DNA of 64,000 nt from Ampelomyces quisqualis (lineage: Eukaryota; Ascomycota; Dothideomycetes; Pleosporales; Phaeosphaeriaceae): contig JAGTXZ010000002.1 of assembly GCA_018398575.1 (NCBI GenBank), forward strand, positions 2,606,501-2,670,500. Reading direction: 5' to 3'. Under the pieces are notes generated by a model, which did not search any database, was not told where the DNA came from, and saw nothing but the letters and a program-made list of their open reading frames with translations. Positions 30,700 through 41,417 of this stretch are shown here, piece by piece. A program made the translations under genes and the position numbers. Every line of letters starts with the position of its first letter. Position 1 is the stretch's first letter.

Positions 30700-33600
30700 A
30701 CAGTTAACGTAGAATCTTAGGTGCACTCTAGAGAGTATACTTAGCTCTATAACCTGTAGTAATATAACCTTTATAACTATATATTTTCTGTTTTTCTAAT
30801 CTAACTTCTTTAAAGGTCTATTGTTAGATATAGTGCAGCTGTACTAGAGCTACACTTTGTCTCCTATATAGAGTTCTAAAGCTTTTTATTAGTAGTAGTT
30901 AGCCTAGTGTTCTTATTTCTACTACGCTTCTGCTATTTTTGCTTATACGTAGTCTATTGTTTCTTTTATCTTAGTTACTATTACTTTAGTAGTAGCTTCT
31001 TTATTAATACTAGACTAGTGCTAGTTCTTTATAGTCTATTTTAGATTAGACTAAATAGAGTTTGTATTGTACCTATACTAGAGGAAGAATAAGCTAACGC
31101 CTGTAGATACTGCGTTTTATCTAGCTATAGCAATTTGTGCTAGTAGGTATAAGGCAGCCTAGTTTAACTAGTCTTAGCTTATAAAGGCCCTTAAGTAGGC
31201 TTTTACTATACTATTTATTTGCTCTATAGTACTGTCTGTCTAGAAGTAGTATGCTGTTAAGACCTTTCTTTGTATTCTAAGCTTATTGTAGAGTAAGGAC
31301 TAGAATTTGCTTATAAACTATAACTCTCTATTAGATACTATAGCGTCTAGAAGCTAATAGTACGTAACTACTTATTTAATAAATGCCTTAACTATAGTAA
31401 GAACTTCTAGGTCTAGAATAGGTATAAGTACTTTGTTTTTACTTAGTTAGCTAGTAACTACTATAAGGTATAGTATTCTGTAGCTTAGCAGAAGGCCTAT
31501 AATAAAGTCTACTAACAATTCTTTCTATATTTAGTCTAAGAGCAAGAGTAGGCGCAGCAATTTTTGTTTAAGTTCTCTCTATAGCTTTATTTAGCTATAC
31601 ACTAAGTAGTTTTAAATAAACTAGTAGATACTTAAAGATATTCTAGGCTAGAAGTAGTCTTTTACTAATATTGCATAGGTATTTTCTCTGCCTAAGTGTC
31701 TAGCAATTAGAGAATTATGCGCTTCTAAGATAATGTAAGTTTACAAGTTTACGCAGTCTAGTACTTACTTACGTTCTTTATAAAGTAAGCGTCTTAGGCT
31801 ATCTAAGGCATACTTTGCTAGAGAAACTTTTAGGCTTAAATAAGAAGGAAATTTCTGCTGCTCTATTCTAACAGTATTAACTGCTACTTAGTAGGCTTTA
31901 TCTATATAGACAGCCTGTTTCTACAGCTCCTTAATAGTAGGCTCTAATAATTCTTTAGAGCGCTTATTTATATGTAAACCTTGCCTAGGCGTAATTATGC
32001 GTAGTACTACAGTTTCTTTAGTAGAATCTAGAATATCTCTTGTTATAGAGAGCTTCTTAACACTTTAGTTATAGGTAACGTTTTTCTTTCTTAACGCAGC
32101 GTCTTTGTCTGTAAGCACATTTTAGAGCTACTCTATTTCTTCTTTTCTCTATTATAGTACATTTCTTTGCTAAGCTGCAAGAGAAGTATTTAACACAGTG
32201 TCTTTGTTTGTAAGTATATTTTAGAGCTACTCTATTTTTTTCTTTCCTTGTTATAGTATATCTCTTTGCTAAGCTGCAAGAAAAGTAGTTAACGTAGCGT
32301 CTTTATCTGCAAGCACGTTTTAGAGCTACTCTATTTCTTTCTCTTCTTATTATAGTGCATCTCTCTACTAAGCTATAAGAGAAGTAGTTAACGCAGTATT
32401 TTTGTTTATAAGTATATTTTAGAGCTACTCTGTTTTTTCTTCTTCTTGTTGTAGTGCATTCCTTTGCTAAGCTGTAAGAGAAGTAGTTAACGCAGTATCT
32501 TTGTCTACAAGTACGTTTTAAAGCTACTCTAGTTTTTTCTCTCTTTGTTATAGTATATTTCTCTGCTAAGCTATAAAAGAAGTAGTTAGCGCAGTATCTT
32601 TGTCTGCAAGCACGTTTTAGAGCTACTCTATTTCTTCTCTCTCTTATTATAGCAAATCTTTCTGCTAAGCTGTGAAAAAAGTAGTAAGTACTAGGTTTTC
32701 TTTATCTTTAGTTTCTAAAGTAGAAGTAAACAATTAGAAGGTCTAGAACTATACCTGCGCGTCTGCTCTTCCTTAGAGAAGATCTTATTGTTTTTTAGAA
32801 AGAGTATCTACTCTACTATTAATGTTTCCTAAGTAGTATTAGAATCTAACATTAAATATGCTAAAGAACTCTGCCTAGTAGACGTGTCTTTCTGTTAGTA
32901 GTTGTGTAGTAGCAAAGTATTCTAAGTTCTTATAGTCTGTAAGCATAGTAAAATACTTTACTTTCTAAAGTTTAGTTTTTTACTACTCTAAGTACTTAAC
33001 TATAGCTAACAGCTTTGTATTATAGATAGTGTAGTTAGCTTCTGCAGCTGTGTTCTTTACTAAGTAGTAAGCTACAGCCTAAAAGCGTTTGTTTCTGCTA
33101 TATTAAGACAGCACTTCTTTAGTTAACTATTCTAAAGCGTTATATTCTACTACTATCTCTAGCTCTACATTAAAGTTTACTAGAGATAGTTCTGCTATAA
33201 AAGCTTTCTTTAGCTTATTAAAGAACATCTGTTGTTTAAGGCTCTAGTAAAAGGCTACACCTTTTTTAGTTAGCTTAGTTAGTAGAGTAGCTAGCTCTAA
33301 GAAGTTTTTTATAAACTGTTAGTAGAAGTTAGCAAAGCTAACAAAACTCTAGACTTCTTTAACTATCTTAGAGGGCTTCTAAGAACGTATAGCAGCTACT
33401 TTCTTAGAGTCTATACTTATTCTTTTCTTAGCCTTAATAATAAATCTAAAGTATTTAGTTTTCTTTACGCTAAACTTACTTTTCCTTATATTAAGGTGTA
33501 ACTTAGCTGCACTAAGTTTCTAGATTACTAGCTTTACTTTTTTCTTGTAGTCTACCTTAAACCTACTTATATATATTAATACGTTATTTATATAAGCTAA

Positions 33601-36040
33601 ATAGAACTTATCTAGGTATTCTCTTAGTGTCTAATTAATATATCTCTAAAATATACTTAGAGCGTTTATAAGTCTAAAGAGTGTTACAAGCTACTTATAG
33701 AAGCTAAAGTAGGTCTAAAAGGCTGTCTTCTATTTGTTTTCTTTAGTAATCTTAATCTTATAGAACGCTTAGATAACATCTACTTTAGTAAACTATTTAG
33801 CTTTAGTAATCTAAGCTAAGGTCTCTTAGATAAGTAGAAGTAGGTATTAGTCCTTCCTTATAATTGCGTTAAGGGCCTAGTAGTCTACACAGAACTATAG
33901 GCCTCTTTCTAGCTTCTTTATAAATAGGACTAGTGCAGAGGCGCTTAACTAGCTTACTTGTATAAAGCTATAGTCTAGGTAGAAAGTAAGCTCTTTTTAG
34001 AGTATAAGAAGTTCTTCTTTTAACATGCTGTATAGTAGGCTCTATAGCACTTCTGCAGTCTTTCTATCTTTTTTTACTAGCTTAATAAAATAATTAATAG
34101 TAGGTCCTCTTACTAGAGAGAGTTAGTCTGCTTCTTTGCGTAAGAAGGTTTTATATTTTCTTTTTAAGTAATCTAAAAGCACTAACCTAGAGTCTACTTA
34201 GAGCTTAGTTTTTAGAGCCTTTTAGATGTTTACTATTAACGCAGCGTAAAGGTAAATAGATTTGTTCTTTTAGCCTTATTATAGCTAAGCTAAGTACGCA
34301 GCTACTGTAATGCTTTGTAGTAAAAGAGGTTTTCTTCTTTCTTAGCTTCTAACTTGTATCTAAGTAGAGTAGATATATATTAATTTCTTTACTAGTGCAA
34401 TAGTAATATTATACTAGTTTATTTATAGTTAACTTAGAACTAGGCTGTATTCTTTATCTCTATTTAGTTTATAAGCCTATAGTATCTCTTTGTGCCTATA
34501 AATGTTAATTCTTATCTAAACAGCTGTTTTTATCTAAGACTAGGCTCTAGCAATTCTAATAATTTCTCTTAGAGCTATTAACTTGCGCTCTAACTTATTC
34601 TTATAGATAAACTTAGTTAAAGTTGTAGTGTAAGTAAAACACCTAGTGTTAATTATTATAAAAGCAACTATTATTTTATTAATAATAGTGTATACAGTAA
34701 TAAGTTCTGTGTCTAGCTATTTCTTCTAGAATTGTTAAAATCTCTTATCTTCTTTTAGTGTTATGTTACTATACTCTTGTCTGCGCCTTTAGACAGAAGT
34801 TACTTATTTTCTAAGCTTAGAGTGTTTTTTAACGCGTCTTTTTCTTTCTTACTCTATGCCTTAGCTACTATAGCTCTAGCAAGTTTTAAAGGTAAAGACA
34901 ATTTATATTTGCTAGCGTAGTATTCTAACTTACTGCAGTAGAAGTATAAGTTGTTTTGTTTTTAGTAAGACTGCTCTTCTATAGTAGCCTACTTAGCTTT
35001 CCTTCTTTTAGAGGATTTTCTCTTAGTTCTTTTAGAATGTCCTCTTGTAGGTTTCTAATCTATAGGTTCTTTAATATTCTGTCTTTTAGTATGCTTACTA
35101 CTTAGTTTTGCCTTATATAAGTTTTCTTTAATAATTGCTACTCTATTTATAAAGTTATAGATTTTCTATTTAGGTTTAGTCTTTATAGAAATTATCCTGT
35201 CTTATAGGTCTAGCTAGATAGCGCTTAGGTACTTTGTTTTTAAGTTTGCTTTATTATCTTCTTTACTTGCGTTGTAGGCTAGCCTTACAAACTCTATATT
35301 AAAGCTCTAAAAAAAAGACTTATTCTATTAGATTGTTTAGAGTTTTTTTTGTAATCTTTTGTTGTGTAGCTTGTTGCTAAATTAGCTGTCTAAGAAGTCC
35401 TAAAGTTTTTCTATAGAGCTCTAAAGGTTCTAGGTTACTTAAGATAAGGCTATACTAGCTACTAACTTCTTAAGGTAGTTAAAGATATAGCCTGCTTAAG
35501 AGCCTAGTCTTACGCTGTTGTGTTCTAGTTTGTACTTTATTTAGGCCTTAAAGATATAGTAATCTTTTTAATCTTTTTTATACACTTCTAGGTTAGAAAC
35601 TTTATAAGTCTTCTAGAATAGAAGAAAGCTTTCTAAGGAGGTCTATATAAAGCTAAAAGTTTCTAGAGTTACTTAGGCTATAAGCTTTACAACTTATTCT
35701 TGCAAATTTCTTACTAGTAATACTAAGTCTAGATCTGCACTTATAGAAGACTTTTCTTTTCTATTGTTAGAGAGTCTAGCTACTAAAGAGTTACATACTT
35801 TCTGCTAGGTAGGTGTTTCTTTAAGGCTGTTTAACAGCAATTGTTTCTTAATCTATTATTTCTTTAGGTTTAGAAAGTTGTTAATAATTATCTAATTAAA
35901 CTTATCTTTAATAACTAACTTAGGGACGCTGTTACGTCTTATCTAGATAGCTTGTACTATTATATTCTATACTGTTATAGAAACAGTTACTTATTCTATA
36001 CTAGAGATTACTAATAGCTCTTTAGCCTAGTTAAGTTTAA
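30700..36040 (-). pseudogene. inner element gag-pol with RT, RNase H and integrase, RIP-mutated
   Basis: Minus-strand order: gag knuckle with HYASK-type context near 34,930; RT with FCVDY near 33,890, FTKVDV near 33,800 and the catalytic box reading YINNVLIY near 33,590 in place of YxDD; RNase H ending with YFATTQLLTERHVYQAEFF-like text near 32,900; six 33-residue repeats; integrase with EAHNSLIARHLGRENTY near 31,700, a core DFI and VVT segment near 31,470-31,530 and a C-terminal GDKV near 30,850. Stops are TAG/TAA. It belongs to Ty3/gypsy by domain order RT-RNase H-integrase. Confidence 0.8.
32092..32685 (-). repeat. six tandem 99-bp units inside pol, coding for a 33-residue repeat
   Basis: Units start at 32092, 32191, 32290, 32389, 32488 and 32587, an exact 99-bp period, so the pol frame is kept. 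On the minus strand each unit reads, with Gln in place of the TAG/TAA codons, as a helical, heptad-like segment containing KEEIEQLQNVLTDKDAA. It lies between RNase H and integrase. Confidence 0.85.
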
Positions 36041-36050
36041 CAAATTTAAT

Positions 36051-36308
36051 TATAAGGGGCAGACTCTAAGAGTAGTTACTAGGAAATAAAGACGTAAATT
36101 TGTAACTTATCCTAATTACTACTTAAAAGGTTTTTATAGTCTTAAGGCAGTCTAGTCTAGAGAGTTAAGGCAATCTAGTCTAGAACTGTTTCTAGTGTTC
36201 TAGCCTAGAGGAATTTTTGTGTTCTAGTTTAGAACCTTTTTAGTATTCTAGTTTAGTAAGCTAAGGTTTTTCTGTAACTAAAGACTAACTAGGCAGCAGC
36301 CTGTTATA
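36051..36308 (-). repeat. LTR of inner element (5' LTR relative to pol)
   Basis: 258 bp copy of 28081-28338. Followed by CTAAC. Confidence 0.92.
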
Positions 36309-36807
36309 CTAACACTTATTTTAGTTCTTGTTGTAATTAATTAACTTCTATTTGTGCAGGAGTTAGATTTAGTGCAGCTCTAGGCTAAGAGGTATCCTTA
36401 GATTTCTTAGTGTCTAACTTTTTTGCTTTAGCACTCTATTGCTAGGTTGTAATAGTTAATATAAAGTCTTCTTAAGATCTTCTAGGTGTTAGTGCAAGTG
36501 CAGATTTTAGAAGAGTTATTAGCGTTGCCTCTAATACTCCTAGGTTGTTAATAGTCTCTAAGTTTCTATTCTAGCGCTAAACGCAACTTTTGCTAAAGTA
36601 ATTCTAACTATATATTAATAGAAAGATCTAAACCTAAAGGCTTTAGCTGTTAGAAGATCTAAGAGATCCTAACTGTGTTTAATAGATTTAAGGTTACAAA
36701 CAAATCTAATTTAGATAGAGTTCTAGACGTTTTAATACAATCTTTTTAAAAGTAAATCACAATATTATCTAAATACTATTACTAGTAGAACAAAGTTTTC
36801 TTTATAA

Positions 36808-37107
36808 TGTAACAACGCAGGTAGGTACAGCTATTAGAATTAAATTAGATATGTATTAGAGGTATATAGAAGTGCGTGTTATATTAAAGATTCTAGATTA
36901 GCTATATACCTATAGGTCTTATATAAAAGAACAAGGAAAACTTATCTTCTATCTAATACAATAGGCTTATATTTATAGTTAAGGTAGCAACTAAGTTAGA
37001 GCTAATTTAGAGTACTTTTAGTGCTGCCTATACTATCTCTTATATAATTTGTTACTAAGCCTTTATAGGGTATTAGATGTAACATGTGTTTGCATGTGCC
37101 TGTTATA
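36808..37107 (-). repeat. LTR of outer element (5' LTR relative to pol)
   Basis: 300 bp copy of 21761-22060. Followed by GTATT at 37,108-37,112. Confidence 0.92.
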
Positions 37108-37112
37108 GTATT

Positions 37113-37820
37113 ACCTTATAAGTAATACTACTTATATAGCTTATATAGCTACTTATCTATATAGCTACTATTTTAGAAGTATTTTTTAATATTCTTAGGC
37201 AGTTGCAATGTTAGTAAAAGTTTTAGTGTTTCTTTGCAGACATCACGTGATGCTTACACAAACTGCAGCCAATTAGCGCACGTAGCTCTGGCCAATCAGC
37301 GTGCGTTTCCGTAGCCAATCAGCCTTGGTGCTTTTTCTCACCAAGCCTAACTATAGAATGCTGCTACGCAGCAATAAAAGCCTTGATCAGTTCGGAAGCA
37401 CGGGCTTCTGTTGTGTTGATGGTAAGTGCGTGGAGGAATTGAATGAGTGCAACGAACGGGTATGATTGGTAGATGACAGCGGTAATGCCGAGCCGACATC
37501 TCAAGTTCTAGAACAGCCTGTCTATCCTCGCGGTCTGATAAGACGACTCTCGGTTCTTGACATCCAAGCCCAGGGCAAAATATGGGATGGATCTTGCACA
37601 CAAAGCTCACTCAGAAGGATGTGAGCATCTCCAGGATAGTCTATGACCGATCACGAATTGTCGCTAGGTCTGGTTGAGGTAGGAAGGTAAACGTGATACG
37701 TCTTAAAGTCGGTACTACCATCCCATATACGTAAACCCTATTACGTGGGCACCACATTCGGCGTCGTCGAAAACCTCGGCATGCCCACTTGCCCATGGCC
37801 TTCTCCCACCATCCTCTTCT
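37113..37820. other. boundary of repeat block and gene space
   Basis: AT-rich RIP-like DNA continues to about 37,230 and then switches abruptly to balanced composition. At 37,267-37,322 three CCAAT pentamers occur in about 60 bp, two within GCCAATCAGC, which may be promoter elements. No convincing gene is seen in 37,330-37,820. Confidence 0.45.
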
Positions 37821-38807
37821 CTAACTCCTTCTCCGAATCTCACTGCTCATCTGCTTTTGTTCCTCCTCATGCACTTCCACGCCATCGCGTCCACCATCCC
37901 TCCCCCTCGCCCACGTCCAGCGATTCCCACGCCCAAACCTATTCTCGCGATCCTCATCCTTTTCTTCCCAGAAGCTCTCCCAGCCGGCAAACAGCGGCAG
38001 CGCAAGCAGTAACGCGGGCAAAAACTGTCCAAAGTTCCACTCGCTCTCGCTTCCGTCCATGCTCACGTTTGGTGTGCCGAGTGCCTGTGTATACCGCAGC
38101 CCATCGCCAGCCATGTACAATCCATACATTGCATACACAGGGGCAACGATCCATGTTCGAAAGGCAGCGCCGATCCAATACCGCCACTCTTTCTTGCCGC
38201 CTTTTTCAGGCTCGTGCAGAATGTACATGGCGAGTATGACGGTGACATGCCCCCCGATGGCGCCGATGATCAAGCCAGCCCATTTGGTGCCAAACGCAGA
38301 TCTAACCTTGGGCCGTCCACCCCTGAAGAAGCAGGATAGTTCCGTGGAGAGATCGAGTCCAGCGAATTCGTACGAGTAGGAAATGTATGACGTGTATCCC
38401 AGCAGTGCGAGGTTGGCCAGCATGAAGAATATCCGGGGTAGATTGATCCAGCGGTACTTGACGAAGTAGTTGCGTAGCGCGACGACGGTAAGGAGGTGTG
38501 TGACCGTTGTGAGGAAGGCGAGTTCTGTGACTATGCGCCAGTGGTACACGCGCATTTCGCAGTGCTTCAACAAGCCGGTGAATTGGATGGCAAGACCCGT
38601 CAGGAGTTGCGTGTCGCTAAAGGCAAGCAGGTTCTTGCTGAGGACGCGCGACCAAAAGGCTGTGGAGCGCCAGTATGGACCATTGTAGTTTTTTTCGTAG
38701 TCTTCGGTTTGTTTGGAATCGTAGCGGCGGTAGAGGTTGATGATTTGTTCGTAGCGGTCTAGGAAGATGACGGTGAAGGCGATGAGGAAGGCAAGGCAGG
38801 TGGTCAT
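37821..38807 (-). CDS. fungal multi-span integral membrane protein, 328 aa
   Basis: One uninterrupted frame. The N-terminus MTTCLAFLIAFTVIF is a first membrane segment, followed by about six more (around residues 90-110, 120-135, 150-170, 185-200, 220-240 and 268-290) and a charged, arginine-rich cytoplasmic tail. The block NLLAFSDTQLLTGLAIQ followed by C-x-MRVYHW is characteristic of a fungal-specific uncharacterised membrane family common in Dothideomycetes. No enzyme motif is visible. The first membrane segment begins at residue 2, so an upstream exon is possible. It is the first gene beside the repeat block. Confidence 0.75.
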   Translation of the reverse strand: MTTCLAFLIAFTVIFLDRYEQIINLYRRYDSKQTEDYEKNYNGPYWRSTAFWSRVLSKNLLAFSDTQLLTGLAIQFTGLLKHCEMRVYHWRIVTELAFLTTVTHLLTVVALRNYFVKYRWINLPRIFFMLANLALLGYTSYISYSYEFAGLDLSTELSCFFRGGRPKVRSAFGTKWAGLIIGAIGGHVTVILAMYILHEPEKGGKKEWRYWIGAAFRTWIVAPVYAMYGLYMAGDGLRYTQALGTPNVSMDGSESEWNFGQFLPALLLALPLFAGWESFWEEKDEDRENRFGRGNRWTWARGRDGGRDGVEVHEEEQKQMSSEIRRRS

Positions 38808-39777
38808 GAGAAACGATACAACGACCTATTTATTATCAACACAATCCATTACAGGACATCAAGAGATAGCCAATTACTCCAACACCAGCGATATCCGGAT
38901 TCGCTTCGATAGTCTGGTTCCGCAGACCGCAGTTGGGCGTGCTCTCGGCACAGTCAAACACTTTCCACGTCATGGTGATTGTTGTGCAACGAACATTTGA
39001 CTGTGCGACAGATTATGTAGCTGCATCTGAAGGGTTTGCTAGGCCAATCCTCCGCCTTTATCTGTCGGACAGCGAGGCCGTTTTCTTCAGCCCCAAAGCA
39101 TCTGTGCATGTGCGCCATCAGCCAGCCTCACTCGTGGCGTCTCAGCCGCAGCCTCGGACCTTCAAACGCACCGGATGGTAGGAGTTGTGTAGATCCTGCA
39201 TACATTGTAGCAAACGCGGCAATGTCTCTACAAAAATGCAGAACATGATGCGCAAACTGCTCGTAATTATAGAATTAGTGCAATGATGGCTGTGTACTCC
39301 GTACAAACGATCGGATGCATGAGACCTTGCTTCTATTGGCTAAGTTCTGGGGGCTAAGTCTCGCTGCTGCAACAGACATGCACTGAGGAAGCACACTGCG
39401 CACGACCTCCCGTCGCCTATGTCTCGCTCCTTCCAGTGATACCGCTGCGTCGCTACAGCCATCCAGCAAGCCCATGCAGCCAGGAGATAGTGGTCTTTGC
39501 AAAACAGTGAGCTATGAAGAATGGGAGTGATGGGGCCAGAAGACGAAATCCTAGGTAGTCACCAGCTCGAAAAATTACAGTATTAATTAGGTTTATCCTG
39601 CCGTCAAGGTCGTCAAGTCCGGTTGCGTCTGTGTGGCCGGAAAGTCTAATATGCAGTAAGCACAATGCTCGCCAAAGCTAATATGCAGTAAATGGTGAGA
39701 CCTCAGGTCTACATGCCGAGGTAGTGCGTGGCAATTGTCGGGGAGTCATGGGTTTCCAGACGAACGAAAAAGCTTGT
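38808..39777. other. intergenic region
   Basis: 970 bp between the start of the membrane protein and the stop of the phosphotransferase. It should hold the promoter of the former. Short ORFs show no conserved motif. Confidence 0.5.
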
Positions 39778-41417
39778 CTAATCGGTACGACCCTTCTCGG
39801 GGTGCACGCTGTTTGCGACGCCGTTCGATCGCGCGTTTTTCTCAGCAGTCTGCTTAGGTATCGTCAGGCAGTTGATGCCGAGATAATTGCAAATGCTGTT
39901 GATAACGAGAAGCGCCCAGCGTCCGTATACTACAGCAGCAAAAACGAAGTAGAAGCGGAGGTACCACAGCTCAAAAATTGCAGATACAGGCCCGAAAGTC
40001 GTTCCAGGAATGGTAAAATATGGGTGGTTGACCAACAGCGCTCCTCCAATCATTGGAACAAGCATGACGGTCCAGTAGGGGAATGGTTGGCGAGTCAAAT
40101 GCGCCAGTATAATCTTGGTCGTCATGCGCCCAAAGACCAGCGACATGGTCAGGCAATACAAGACAAGATGGTTGTCTTCCAGCAAATGGGAGTAGGGCGA
40201 TCCGAGCCAGGCCATTGTGCTCGCGACAAAAACGACTAGAGGTGTCCACTCGTAGATCAAGGGCAGCAGCGGCAGGTTCTGAGCGCGCCGCGCGCGTGCG
40301 ACGTTGACGATACATGCCGGCAGATGTGCGACGAAAAACGTGAACAGGATAATGGGTATCCAGAGCTCCTTGAGTGTGATCTCGCCGATTTCGGTCTTGT
40401 AGGATGGGAAGTAGTGCGCGAGGGGTGTAGACCAGATCTCAGGGCCGAAGTATCCAGACGCGCAGATGAAGAGGCACGCTAGAATCAGTCCCTCTGCAAA
40501 TGGTCAGCTTATATCGACATGCAAGCCATGACGCGAACATACCCGTTGGGCCGTTGAAGTAGCCAAGGTAAAGTGTATGGGTGTGGTATGTTTCCCAAGT
40601 CGAGAAGAACATGGGGAGCACCGGAATCAGCGCAGTGAAAGCGCCAATCTTGGTCGAACCGTATCCAACCGCAGCTGTCTCCAAAAGACTAGCGAGGGTA
40701 CAGTTGAGGGAATCAATGCCATGGCTGTATCGAAATCAGTCGCGGGGGCTGGCGCTTTGGGCTTCACATCACGTACTCGAAGAGCTCTCCTAGTGGGCTT
40801 GAGGTGCCGGTGCGTCGCGCTTGCTTCCCATCCACATTGTCCATGGTTGAGTACCTGTTGGCGGATTAGCGCAGGTCTCGACAGTGCCGTAGAAGAGCAC
40901 GTACATCCACATGCCGAACGCGAAGCTGTAGTACACCCATGATGGCGCCTGCACATGCATCAGTCTGCTGTTCTACGCAGTTCCATCCCATGTGGTTTGA
41001 AACTCACTGGCCCCACGAGGTCGGGGATGTAAAGTTCCAAGAGCACGACATTGCCCAAGATGAAGAAGAAGCCTAGTAATGTGACCAGGTTCGGCGCAAT
41101 CCACATGGGCAGCAGCTCGACGAAGCCATTCCACTGCGCGTGTGTCAGTCTGTGCGGGTAGGAGGCGCCTTCGCGGGCGGCCGTACGTAGTGTTTAAGGA
41201 TGAAGCGGGAGATGAAGGATTTATCGACGCTCGAGTATTTGTAGGATTTGAGGTGCTGGAGCGCGTCTTCAGACACGCACTCGTGGGCCGCAGTCTCTGC
41301 AGTTGTCGTTCCATTAACATAAAATCGCAATGTTTCGATTGTCGCGCACGACAGCGTGTTCGTACCTTTGCTCGGCGGCATCGTGTTGGAGTGGGTGACT
41401 GGAGGTGGGAGCGACAT
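39778..41417 (-). CDS. CPT1/EPT1: cholinephosphotransferase/ethanolaminephosphotransferase
   Basis: Seven exons (41417-41366, 41296-41187, 41133-41008, 40948-40905, 40854-40777, 40724-40543, 40493-39778) joined by six GT..AG introns of 49-69 bp give 1,308 nt, 435 aa. The protein begins with the family's LKSYKYSSVDKSFISR and WNGFVELLP blocks. The CDP-alcohol phosphotransferase motif D-G-x2-A-R-x8-G-x3-D-x3-D is complete at residues 119-141 (DGKQAR...GELFDHGID). Later come about seven membrane segments (ETAAVGYGSTKIGAF, FNGPTEGLI). It transfers phosphocholine or phosphoethanolamine from the CDP form to diacylglycerol in the ER or Golgi, the last step of the Kennedy pathway. Which head group is preferred cannot be read from the sequence. 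Confidence 0.9.

Larger units (their letters stand above)
28081..36308 (-). mobile_element. inner (nested) Ty3/gypsy LTR retrotransposon, RIP-inactivated
   Basis: 8,228 bp with two 258-bp LTRs (28081-28338, 36051-36308) that begin TGTAAGGGGC (TATAAGGGGC on the right) and end CCTGTTATA, flanked by CTAAC duplications. It sits inside the gag side of the outer element, so it inserted later. On the minus strand: zinc knuckle near 34,930, reverse transcriptase about 33,500-34,100, RNase H about 32,700-33,200, a six-unit repeat insert, then integrase about 30,800-31,850. About 2.3 kb between integrase and the 3' LTR holds a plus-strand frame. Confidence 0.92.
21761..37107 (-). mobile_element. outer Ty3/gypsy LTR retrotransposon, RIP-inactivated, interrupted by a nested element
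   Basis: Two 300-bp LTRs (21761-22060 and 36808-37107) begin TGTAAC and end CCTGTTATA, which is TG..CA after a CA-to-TA change. A five-base GTATT duplication flanks the pair. Removing the inner element and its duplicated target leaves about 7.1 kb, normal for the family. Gag and pol lie on the minus strand: a zinc knuckle near 27,160-27,210, reverse transcriptase near 25,600-26,000 and further pol down to about 23,100. A separate frame on the plus strand lies beside the 3' LTR. In-frame TAG/TAA stops show it is dead. Confidence 0.92.

Noticed and set aside
37745..38239. 164-aa plus-strand ORF
   Set aside because: Overlaps the membrane protein on the other strand; composition is typical of a shadow frame.
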